Source: Bostrychus sinensis (lineage: Eukaryota; Chordata; Actinopteri; Gobiiformes; Eleotridae). From it: a stretch of DNA of 64,000 nt. Position 1 is the first letter of the stretch; each line of letters begins with the position of its first letter. The stretch covers positions 29,463,500 through 29,527,499 of the forward strand of contig CM036250.1 of NCBI GenBank assembly GCA_020698575.1, read 5' to 3'. Under the pieces are notes generated by a model that was not told where the DNA came from, ran no database searches, and saw nothing but the letters and a program-made list of their open reading frames with translations. The translations under genes and the position numbers were made by a program. Shown here one piece after another: positions 12,601 to 23,300 of this stretch.

Positions 12601-15552
12601 TACTATCTTCACTCACTAAAAGAACAAAGGATTTGATTTAGCAGATTCTTCACTATTGTGAAATATAAGAGTTTTGTGACTCAATTAAAAGAAGATTTAC
12701 CTTTGAACTGGAAGATCTCTGATTCTGTGTGCAGGTCCTACACACTATATCTTTACTATTGCGCGATAGGACCAGCGCATTGGCAGAGTGCTTACAAATT
12801 TTTTTTGGTTGCAATTAGTATTAGTATTATGTGTATTTTCTCCGTTCATCACCTTTCTTAAAAGTCTTTTAACAGTACTGTACATTTATATACTTTATTG
12901 TTACAATCTTATAAATACAAAAACTTAAAGTGCAATATATTTCAAAAGAGTATAAAAAGTCCACACATGCTGCGGATCTAAAAGTTGATTAATAATCTGA
13001 ATCTAAATAAGGGGGAAACAGTGGTTAAAGAAATACACTTGCAGCTCGTCTCTTACCTGTGAAACTGCACATGCTTCATCCGGGTTCTCCAGCCGCAGCA
13101 ACGAGAACTCAATCAATACTTTACATGCTGCAGCAACCGATAGCAACTGATTTCTTGGTACTAGAGACACCGAGGCAATGCGTTAATTTGGTTGGGGAAA
13201 ATAACAAACATAAAAGATTTTTTTAAACTAGTATTTCTTGTAGGGATTGATACATACTTTGTCCGCATACTGTGGTGATGTAATGAGCGGAGAGGGCCAC
13301 GAATGATGAGTAGAAAGGCTCGTACTGCTTGTCGTGGTGTAGAATATCTGTTTCACTGGGAGGAAACAAAACAGAATCTCAAATTGGCCTTAAAATTAAC
13401 AATGTCCCAACATGAAGCAAAAATGGAAGGAAATAATTTAGCAGGAAAAGGTAGATTATAAAAATATACTAAATGCTGTTTCAGGTTTAACGCCGTACAG
13501 ATCGGTTTGTGAATCAAAACATTGCATTTATACAGTTATAGTTTTGACTGGATTAAACACAAGTCAAACTTGTGTCATTATATGAGGAATGGTTGAAAGT
13601 GATACAGAGATGCAGCAAAATGAATTTAATGCACAAAAAGATGGTGGTAAAGCAGAACAAGTCTCCTGTTTACCTACCTGTACCTTTACCTCCAGCCTCA
13701 CACTGACGCACACCAGGATTTACTCTCCTCTTTTTATTAACTACTGGGACCACCTTCATATTTTAAAGTCAGCTTCAAACACATATTTATCTCATTTATT
13801 AACACAACATTTATTGCCCTTGTGTGATGCCACTGTTTACGTAACAGACAGGGGTCCAGAGTTATGGAAACACTAGCCTATTTAGGGGCTACCTGTGCCA
13901 AACTGTCCCGTACTAACAACCTGCACTGTACCACCTAGTGGAAATACACCTTTTACTAACAGTTACAAAAGTGTCAAGGTACTGGCCCTTCAAGTATTCA
14001 CACTCATACATGCTCTTACTGCTCCGCCTTGCCCCAAACAAGCACACCTGTCAGCCAACCGCCTGAGCCAATAGCAAAAGCTCTTTTTTATCTCCTATAA
14101 ACGTATTTAAAAAAATATAATTGTTGTAATGAATGTATATTAGACAGTATCTATCTGTTTTGACCTCAGTGTAGACATCTGTACCATAATATGGGCAATC
14201 TCTTATAGCTTATTGTGAAAACATCCTCTAGAGAGACGACAACACGTTTAAATGAACAAATTAGATCTCTTTTTTTAATGTAAACAATTTCTGTTTGCCC
14301 AAATTAAGCTGTGCACATTGGTAAGAATAAGTAAGTGTATAACAGAACCACGTGCACAGTAATATACTAGAATTGAACAATCCCTTTAAAGTCTAGTAAA
14401 ATGTAACCAAACAACTGTTGTTTCGTTTTCAGTCAAACTTGCCAGCAGCAATGTTTATCTTTCTAAGCTGCCAGATGCATCGGGACATAAAACAATGCTC
14501 TGAGAATGTTCTCACTTGAATGCACAAGATCAGACTGTGGCCATGTTTACAGGGAGTGTCAGGTGACTGACAGCCGAGAACTGTGCTGGTTAACACTGAA
14601 ATAACGACAAATCTACTCAATGGCGATTTAATGTGGGTCAAGTGTTCATTGTGCATAAAGGAAACTTCTTTGACTGAATTATCGAAAACAAATCTGACGC
14701 GTATGAATACATAATATAGGCCATATGAGCAAACAGAAGCAAAGCACCTAACACGACAATGTATTGATTATTTAATTAACAGCGCCCGATAACGCATCAA
14801 CCCCAACTGAGTCCAGGGTCTCCGCCTACTTTAGCCCAACCAGATGTTAACTTGAACCTGCATTTCCAACATTTGGGTACTTTGTCGTGTAAAAACAGAA
14901 AGGATATCGACATGCTCATCTTACAGCAAAGTCTGGATGATTAATAAATAGCTGACATATTCAAATATCAAAATGTCGTTATGAAGTCAGGTTAGAAGGC
15001 CCTTTACCTACTTTAGTTGCTAATGTTTGTGTTAGCTAGCTAATGATGAAGCAAAATTTCAACACGCTGCATTCAGTCATCTATTACATTTTGTGCAACT
15101 TTGCATTTCTGGTTACACATCACAAATCATTAACAATATGGTACTTGAAGTAATGTGTCACACCTACAACATGGGCAAAACTAATGCATTAAAAGTATGA
15201 ACGCTAACATTAGCATGTGAGCTAACGTCTCCTACTGATTTGCTGCAGTGCAACTTAAGCCTAAAAGCTCGCTAGCGGCTAATGTTAGCAATGCTATTTG
15301 AATGCCATGTAACTTAATGCTATCTGAGAGCTAAGTTAGCACGTTAGCCGACCAGCTGACTACAGAGTGGTCACAGCCCAAACAGAGCAACGAAAGACCC
15401 CAAACAAGTTGACATTCAGCACCTTACCTGTTTATTATAGACCCGATAAGCTGAGGTAGCTCTTTCGTTTCGAAAGCGGTGTACGAAGCTGATAAAAGCG
15501 GTCGCACAGCCGCTGTCCATTCGTGTTCCCCATCTCCTCCGCTCGACGCCAT
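611..15552 (-). CDS. ubr4: ubr4, E3 ubiquitin-protein ligase UBR4, N-terminal part (5' 19 coding exons)
   Basis: Coding exons in transcript order: 15552-15428, 13355-13258, 13160-13057, 10437-10308, 9847-9699, 8850-8751, 8667-8526, 8386-8262, 8072-7948, 7824-7765, 7609-7419, 7318-7219, 6839-6702, 6563-6446, 4119-3932, 3848-3692, 3607-3522, 1543-1374, 890-611. They total 2586 nt (862 codons) and every junction keeps frame with GT-AG sites. The start ATG at 15552 (AAGATGG context) gives MASSGGDGEHEW, and the product follows vertebrate UBR4 closely, for example KHLILLIKGLCTGCSRLD and SVLSRLLLIWQHKAS. A Ser/acidic stretch (about 545-573) precedes a nine-proline run (about 593-601). The family is a roughly 5,200-residue N-recognin that ubiquitinates N-degron and stress-linked substrates, working with KCMF1 and calmodulin. 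The UBR box and C-terminal ligase module lie beyond base 1. This part is expected to be helical-repeat scaffold. Confidence 0.96.
1855..3384. mobile_element. hAT-like element with nested LINE tail, in ubr4 intron
   Basis: The left end CAGGGCTCCAGACTACC and right end GGTCGCAGTCTGGAGCTCTG are inverted copies, typical of a common fish hAT family. No clean 8-bp target duplication is seen (only TAAAG shared). The interior is non-coding and is interrupted by an L2-type repeat at about 2535-2872. Confidence 0.6.
2535..2872 (+). repeat. Fish L2-type LINE 3' remnant
   Basis: It contains the widespread fish repeat phrases TTTATTGATCCCCGTAGGG, ACACGCAAACTCCACACAG and GCTAACCACTAAGCCACCGTG. It lies inside the hAT-like element and so inserted after it. 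A diverged relative is at 53200-53470. Confidence 0.65.
4149..4193 (+). repeat. A-rich AAAAG simple repeat
   Basis: Nearly pure A/G tract in the ubr4 intron just upstream (in transcript sense) of the exon encoding the poly-proline run. Confidence 0.85.
4194..6445. other. ubr4 intron, nothing recognised
   Basis: About 2.25 kb of AT-rich intron. Several short open frames exist but none shows family resemblance or conserved splice structure. Confidence 0.6.
6935..7160 (+). repeat. Dispersed AT-rich repeat (GAGCAGTATAT family)
   Basis: A shared block with GGTACTATGAGCAGTATAT, ATGGCCAAGTTGTTTATG and a GATCATTCAATCA-like end recurs at 57955-58230 (same strand) and 34020-34290 (opposite strand). 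It is a short non-coding interspersed family, likely a MITE. Confidence 0.55.
8851..9698. other. ubr4 intron with C-rich run
   Basis: AT-rich intron; the only striking stretch is a C-rich tract at about 9198-9220. No gene or element recognised. Confidence 0.5.
11260..12111. mobile_element. hAT-superfamily non-autonomous transposon with 8-bp target duplication
   Basis: The left end TAGCATTGCAAAATTACGGG and right end (minus sense) TAGGGTTGCAAAGGGGCGGA are imperfect inverted repeats. The flanks are identical 8-bp copies of GTTATACC (11252-11259 and 12112-12119), the hAT signature. The 852-bp interior encodes no transposase. It lies in the ubr4 intron between the exons at 10308-10437 and 13057-13160. 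Confidence 0.85.
12495..12529. repeat. Right end of another hAT-like element
   Basis: GGTATCGGTGCATCCCTA is the inverted form of the common TAGGGATGCACCGATACC terminus. A related interior (TATCAATATGAGTACGAGT...) lies at 11040-11100, left of the 11260-12111 transposon. That transposon probably inserted into this older element. Confidence 0.5.
13356..15019. other. ubr4 first intron, nothing recognised
   Basis: AT-rich intron sequence without a recognisable gene or repeat family, apart from short microsatellite-like patches. Confidence 0.5.
15020..15350. repeat. Cluster of GCTAAC/GTTAGC words upstream in ubr4 intron 1
   Basis: GTTAGC, GCTAAC and near variants (GCTAGC, GCTAAT) recur more than ten times on both strands in about 330 bases, giving many short inverted repeats. 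No larger element is visible. Confidence 0.5.
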
Positions 15553-17303
15553 CTTGAACTCCCGCAGAACAAATTAGCTTCAGGAAAAAGAAATTCACAG
15601 GGGGCGCTCTCAAACATAGGCACCCACTGTAAATGTTGCCTGTACACTACCAGGGGTGGGTCCCTAGGTTTCATGTTTGGAGATTGTAATTCAAGATAGG
15701 GTACTTTATTCAAGTGATTTACATAAGTAGCCTACATAAAAATAAAAATCTAAAACAATGTTGTTGGTATTATTTGACATTCCCAAGGCTGTAATAACCC
15801 CCCTAAAAATCCACTTTGCATTGAGAATATTGAAAATATTTGTGTGTTTTTTTACACAAAAAAAAGAGCAGAGAGAGAGAGAGAGAGGGGGGGGGGGGGG
15901 TAAAAAGAGTTAAAATTCTGAAAATAATTTAATATTTGGTATTTATGATCAGGACAGAAGCTGAATAAAAGATTTATGCAAAAAAGTTGAAAAAATATTA
16001 ATGTATACTATTGAGCAATTTAACAAATATAGTTAGAGAGTGTAAACATGAAATAATATCAGATTTGTGTTTAGAATATAAAAATGTGTTATAAAATACA
16101 CACCAGAGCCAAATTTCACAGAAAAAGTAAGAACTACTGCAATGTTAGCAAAAAAATAACACTTTTAATGACACAAAATAAACATTGTCCAAGATCCAAG
16201 TCAAACTACCCTTGTGGCAATAAAGATTCATTCATTCATAACAGTAGATTAATTTACTCCTAATACTCCAAGGACTTTAAGCCAAAGTTTGTAGGCAATA
16301 AATTAAATCAATAAAAAATGACTTAAAAATTGTTGGACTGACTGACATTTCTTTGAACATATTGAAGAAACGTCTGCATGTCCTCACTGTTTTAACATGT
16401 GGTCGCTCTGGATCCAGCTACCACCAACGGCCCAAAGACATTCATGAATTTAGCTGAAGTACCCCAGTGAATGAATAGAGTGAATGGTAGCTATCTATTG
16501 TCCAAGGTGCACCTTCATTTAATGGTTCCTCCTTCAGGCCCATAGCTGGGATAGTCACCAGCCTTCTGCAACCCCTGACTGGAATTAGCAGAAAAACTAT
16601 TGAACAGGGATTATTTATTTATACTACATATCAGTTTTATTTACTTCATATCATTGATTTTTTTATTTATTTTTTTTGTTGTATATTTTATTTCACCCCA
16701 TGTGACAATTTTACAGTAATGTTAAATTATAATATTTACTGTTTTTTCTGCAAAAGAAACATGCTGAGTACACAAACTACAAGTTAAATGTATAAATGTA
16801 TAAAGCCAATATCAAAACTAGGCCCAATATGCAAATAAAATTAATTCATACTTTACAGATTATGTTGTCTTTATGTAGTTTATGTGTGGGTTGACTCTGA
16901 GGAGAGAGTCACATAAAACATAAAATTAAATTAATAGATAAATAACGACAGATTTAAGAATGCAACAAAGGGAGACCAAGTGGCAGAGGATGAGTTTGAT
17001 ATAGTTTCCAAAGAGACATAATCCATTATTAAAAAAATTCAGAGGAGTGTATAAATATTTGATTTTGACTTCCAGTTCATGAGGATTGTTTTCTGGGCGA
17101 TAGCTAGCCCAACGTTTAGAATTTTGCTATAGTTTTTATCAGTTTATTGTTGATATTTCCCCCGCTTCATGTTATTGATGTTGCATTGTGATTTTACCCC
17201 TAACCTCTAGATGGTAGCACTACTCTCGGTGTCACTGCAACAGGCAGACCGCTCACTTCCGGCTTCCTCCTCCTCTGTAGAGCAAGCCCAACCTGCTGCT
17301 GCA
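15553..17303. promoter_or_regulatory. Divergent intergenic region between ubr4 and emc1
   Basis: The two start codons face away from each other across 1.75 kb, the same head-to-head order as human UBR4-EMC1. No TATA box stands out at either end. The region holds a (GA)n(G)n run (15871-15900) and AT-rich sequence with short ATTCATTC repeats. The two promoters probably lie near the ends rather than being one shared core. Confidence 0.5.
15871..15900 (+). repeat. (GA)n followed by poly-G
   Basis: About 16 bases of alternating GA run directly into about 14 G. A purine-only tract of this kind can form triplex or G-rich structures and is prone to length error. Confidence 0.9.
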
Positions 17304-20300
17304 ATGGCTAAGCCAATTCTGCTCTTTCTAAAATTTCTTATGCTTTCCTGCGCCGTCCAGGCTGTGTTTGAGGACCAAGTCGGGAAATTTGACTGGTAAG
17401 AGAATTGCAGCTATATATTTGGTTCTTATCTTGAATTAAACGTATTTTTCATTGTAAGAAACAGTTGATGCTAACACCTGTCATAGCAGCTAGCTTCGAC
17501 CCGGATAATTTAGGGTGGATTTTGTAGTTTTATAAAGGGCATATTGCAATATTTATTTACATCAGAATTATTAGAATTTGTTCCTGTTTACTTGCTTAGT
17601 TATCTACGAAATTAACAAATTGAGTTTGTCAATTGCAAAGAAAGTGGATGGAAATACATTTTATTTCATCAGACTATCCTCAAGGTCTTAAAACTATTAA
17701 GATGTATTATTTTTGCTTATGTCAGAATCAAGGCCTTAAAACCTGGAGGTATCCTGTTTATGTACCTCACATAAACTCATCACTGTCATTTTTGTAAATT
17801 GTCTTTTGACATTTCATAACCTAAACAAATGGCTTAAAACCTAACTTCTATTTTCTTGCTTTTTTCCAGGAGACAACAGTATGTAGGCAATGTTCGCTTT
17901 GCTCATTTTGACACTCACATCCAGTCTTCCAAGAAGGTGCTTGTAGCCACTGAGAAGAATGTATTTGCAGCTATCAATACAAGAACTGGAGAGCTCTGTG
18001 AGTATACCCTGTTGTAAACTAGTGTGCAAGGTATTTTATTTTATTTTTTTTTGCTTTTTGTCTGCCTCTGTATTAAAAGATAAATCACTTTGTATTATGC
18101 ATCCTCATGGTTTTGTTTCTTACCATATAACATCTAACATTTCAGTGTGGCGCCATGTGGACAAGAATGGGCCCGAGGGAAACATTGATGCTCTTCTGCT
18201 GCAAGGACAAGGTACTATATTTTGAAATGATCATTATTTAATTATTTATTTAGTGGATGACTACTTAACTATTTTCACAAACAAACATTTCCCCCTTCAG
18301 ATGCAGTTCTTGTGGTCGGTAATGGCCGTTTGCTGCGCTCTTGGGAGGTGAATGTTGGCGGATTAAACTGGGAGGTTGTGCTTGATTCTGGAAGGTGATT
18401 TATTTTCTTAACATACATAACATACACTTAAGCCAAAAATTATTCATACCCCAGCTGAATTTTCTTGGTAAAGTGAGTATTTACTTAGTTAATGCATCTG
18501 CTTTGTCTGGGAATGACAAAACAAAGGCAAAATACATTGTGGTAAATATGCTATTGAAATATTTAACTATATTTAAAGATCTGACTCCAAAATTATTCAT
18601 ACTTTTTTTTTATATTCATACACTTTATATAATTGTTGACAAAGTTTTTTGCACATTTACATTGAGATCTTGGACCACTCTTATTTGCCTAGATCTCTAG
18701 TTTCTTGAAGTTTGAAGTCTGTATTGTCATTACTCTGTTTTTTTGTTCTCTCCACATATTCACAATTGGTCTATGGGTCTTGGACGCGTCAATATGTTGA
18801 TCTTGTTCACTGCCATCCATTTTTTTTACATTTTGGCTGTGTGTTTTATTACTTGTTTAGAGCCAGGATATGAATAAATTTGGGTTTACTGTAAATTCAG
18901 TTTTCAATATGTGATTATTAACATATTATTATCCATATGTTTTTAGTTTCCAGTTTGCCTCTCTAGTGGGACAGCAAGAGCATGTAAAATATGTGGCTGT
19001 TTTGAAGAAAGGCGCAATCTCCCTTCATTACCTCTCCAATGGACATCAAAAATGGATCGAGAATCTTCCAGAAAGGTATGTGTGTATGTAAAGTAAACTA
19101 AGATGACATACTAAAACAGGACTCTCCAACAAGCAGCTCGCGGGCTACTAGTGGCACGCAACCTCTTTCTAAGTAGCTTGCCAGTGGCTTAATGAATCTT
19201 TACATAAGCTTGAGTAGTCAAAACATCACATAATGATTATTTGCCATCTAGTTGTCAAATGCTACAGTAGCTCTCTGCCATTTTTATTTCTTAAAGTACC
19301 TATCAGGGTAAAAAGGCTGGAGACCTCTGTACTAGAATATAATTATGATTAAGGCGCATACAAAATTGATGATAGAATCTGTAATGAATGTCTATAACAA
19401 AATATTATTAATGTGTATCTCTGCTGACAGTTAATACTTTTGAGTTTGTTTTGAACTAAACATGAATAATAATTTCTTATGTTTTTCCTTTTTTACAGTG
19501 AAACAGTGGATTACCAGTCTGTGTATTCTGACGGCAATGGAGAGGTTTTTGTGTTGGGGCTCGTACCACATTCTCGCATCACAGTGGTGGTTTACAGCAT
19601 GGACGATGGGGAGATACTGAAACAGGTACAGCTACAATGAGGTATTCAAACCTCAAGTGCAATTACTTCAGTGTGTTAAATATGGAGTTCAGCAGAAGAG
19701 AATTTCCCATTCATTTTCCACATTAAATCTTTACAAAATATGATTATTAAGAGTTTAAAGCTGAAATGTGCAATCTATGATTTTAGAGCCAGCCTGCTCT
19801 TGTGGATTCTCGGACAATTAACATCTGCTCATGTAAAGTCAATAAAGGAATAAGATGATGACTATAAAACATACATTTTTTCAAGTTTTCTAATATATGC
19901 TTTGGTCCTATCTGGTTAAACTGTTATAGTAAACCGTTTTAGCCTCAGTTGTCCATGCAGTTGCACACATGGACGATTATAAGTCCCCACACGAGCACTT
20001 TCTTAGTTTTTTGTTAGTTTGCAATTATAAATGACCACCCATATGCTATATTTCAGTTATAGGGTCAGGTACTTCTGTGCATAAAAAATGGTTTTGATAA
20101 TGATAAAGATTAAATACATGTAGTCTCACTTCAGACTATATGGAAGAACTTTTGTAGATCAACTAAAATTGTCATCACATTTAGATCCTTATTTTTTTTT
20201 TTAAATCTTTGTTTGGTTGTCTTCAGTTTACGGTTGAAGCTCCGTGGCTGTCCAACCTCCAGTCCAGCTGCTCTGTGATCGGGAAGGGCATGTTGACTTG

Positions 20301-23300
20301 TGTGGACCCTGCCTCACTGTCCCTGCACATGCTGGATCTCCACTTACACTCAGAGATTAACCAGATCCCTCTACAGGTAAGCTACTCGATGAAATAATTT
20401 TACACCAGTTGTTGACCGACCTATATATATTTTGTTATTCTCCAGTCGATTGGGCTTGAAGTGTCCCCAGATTTCCACCCAGTACTGGTCTCCTCTCAGC
20501 CCAATGCAGCGCGTCCTTCGCTCTCTGAGTTCTTCCTGCAGATTGGGCCTGACCAGTATGTTCTGCTGCAGCTCAACAATAAACAGATAGTGACACTCAG
20601 GGATTTTCAACCAGTACGTACCGCTATCTTCTCTTTACAACTTTAAAGTTTTCATGTCTTGCTCTTTTACTTGTCCCCCTTTTTGCTGATGCTTATGTGT
20701 CTTGGTTAATTAAGTTAACTGACATGTAAGCCTTATATACATTGTAATCTAGTTGTACAATGTTTTTCTTGTGTTGTAGGCCATTCTGGTGTCCTTTGCC
20801 ACCTCAGGAGAGAAGACTGTTGCTGCCGTAATGTCCCCCAAAAACAAAACTGTGAGTTGAGAGTATAAGCTTGTTTCAACAGATTATCAAGTGAGACAGT
20901 CATTTCTACATTTCTATCATTTGTCAATACAACCTTGTTTTTTATTGAACAATTGTTGAATTAATTGCCTCTCGAAGCAAGTTATTAGACCTGCAGCCAA
21001 AATGAAGCATTGCACAAAGTCCATACTGTAAATGCGTAAGATTTCTGCTTAGTGGCAATGGCTGTGAAAGGAAGGGATTCTACACCTAATCTCATTTAGA
21101 CATTTTCACAAATAAAATTTTTATGTTTAGCCAAAGAAGTAACTTGCATTAATCTTTTTTAAGAGTTTTTGTATTGCAACGCTATTAGACAAGAAAATTT
21201 ACCATCTCCTTTGGTGTGACTCAGGTGGTACATTCCATTGTACCATATAGACTCTGATGCATTCCTTGGATATTTATTTAACTGTCTATTTTTAATACAA
21301 TATGTTTATGTTTTTCATTAGGCTTCCAGTATTAACCTCTTCAGTGCAGAAACTGGACGCAGACTTTTAGATACAACACTGATTTATCCTATGGATCCAA
21401 ATGGAGGGCAACCAGAGAAGGTCAGTATTTAAATAACTTCACTGCAAAGTCATCCCGAGGAGATAAAAAAGTCTAAACAGTGTTGTTTTGTCTTGCAGCT
21501 GTACGTGCAGGCCATTCTGAAGAAAGACGACTCTGTGGGTTATAGAGTGATGGTGCAGACTGAAGACCACCAGCTCACCTTTATACAGCAGCCAGGTATG
21601 ATCAGTATAAACAAAGGCTGTTTTAAATGAGTTATTGGTGAAAGACAAGGAGAAATGTAGGTCACTTCTCATTGCTGCCACTGCAGGGCGCTAAAGACAT
21701 AACCTCATCTTTCTAAGTGAAGTGTTACTGAATAAGCGTTCCAAATTAAATCTAACACAAACCTAAGCTCTAAGATGTTATGTCAGTTTTACTAATTAAT
21801 TTAATTATGAAGCAACTGCTGTTAGGGGGAAACCTTTAATCCACATATGCGCTACGATTTAGGATTTTTTTTTTTCTTTTTCTTTGCTGGTGTTGTAAAG
21901 TGAATTTGGCTGTTGGTAAGGTGAAACCATGGATGTGTTTGAGCGAGTGCAGTTTCAGTTAGTGTCCTTTAGATGGCGCGTGTTGCTTCAATGATACACG
22001 CTTCACACAATTATCCAGAAGCCTTATAAGGACACCAATTCTACTACAGCCAGTGTTCCAAGCCTGGATTAAGTTCATATAACAGCATATACATTGCTTG
22101 GTTATTACAACAGATACAGACCTTTTCCAGTATTGTAATGTCCTATTTCCTGTGTTGTGTGAATGGGTGTGGTGAATGGAAGAAGTGACAGTACAGTTTA
22201 ATTATACTGACTGTGGTATTCCAGGGCGAGTGCTGTGGACCAGAGAGGAGGCTCTATCTGACGTGGTGACGATGGAAATGGTGGATCTGCCACTCACAGC
22301 TACTCAGGCCGAGCTGGAGGGAGAGTTTGGCAAGAAAGCTGGTAAATGTCCTACTATCAGAAGCCACACTGCCACATGGCAAAAAACATGTGACCATTAT
22401 TTCCTCTAGGCACCTAACTCTGCTACTGCTGTATTTTGAACCCTACTGCCTCTTTCTGTTGTAAATATTATACAGTATAGTGGCAGTTCTGTGCTATGTG
22501 AGACTCTGGGACATACTGTATGTAAAAACTGATAAGCATTGTTTGGATGGTGACCCAGCAGTTTACAACAGCGTCTGGATTCTAGTTCCACTCTCAGTGA
22601 TTGGTATGATGGGAATACCCCTGTACAAAGGGAGGTTAGAACCAAAAGGAAAATGGCAAGTGCTGTTTTGCTCTACAATAGAAGCAAAAAAGGGGGGTCA
22701 CAATTTAATCATACTTTTTGTAAGATTTTAGATACTAAAGGGTAAAATATTCATAGACACAGATACCCATTTTTTTAACATTAATATTTTATAGTTGTTT
22801 TTGATTGAAAGAAAAGTCACATACGCCTAGGCTCCATCATTTCAGGACCATTCCAATAAAACTAATTTACACCCAGTGTGCTGCAAGTACGGTGTGTCTC
22901 TGCTCTGACCTACATAACAAAAAGCAGCAGTTCTAGTCAATGTGTGTGTGTACTTCTGCGCCTTCTGATCCAGTGCGCTGTCAGAAATACGCATCGTTGC
23001 ATTTTTGACGGATGTTGCAGGAACTACACATCAAGTTGAACAGTCCAGACAAAACCAGACAGAGTCAGACATGGGACTAGTGAAGAGGATCCACTATATT
23101 TCAAAATCAAACTGCATGTGCAGACCTCGCTATGTAAATATTGTGTCATAACCCGTGACAAAGGGTCACAAGCGAGCTCGGACACAGTTAAACATGATTT
23201 AAAAAGGAATACACGTAGCATACTTACCCATGGCAGAAGTGCAAAAGTCACTGAAAACATATCCAAATGAATGGGAGATTGTGGTCTGACAGGCAAACGT

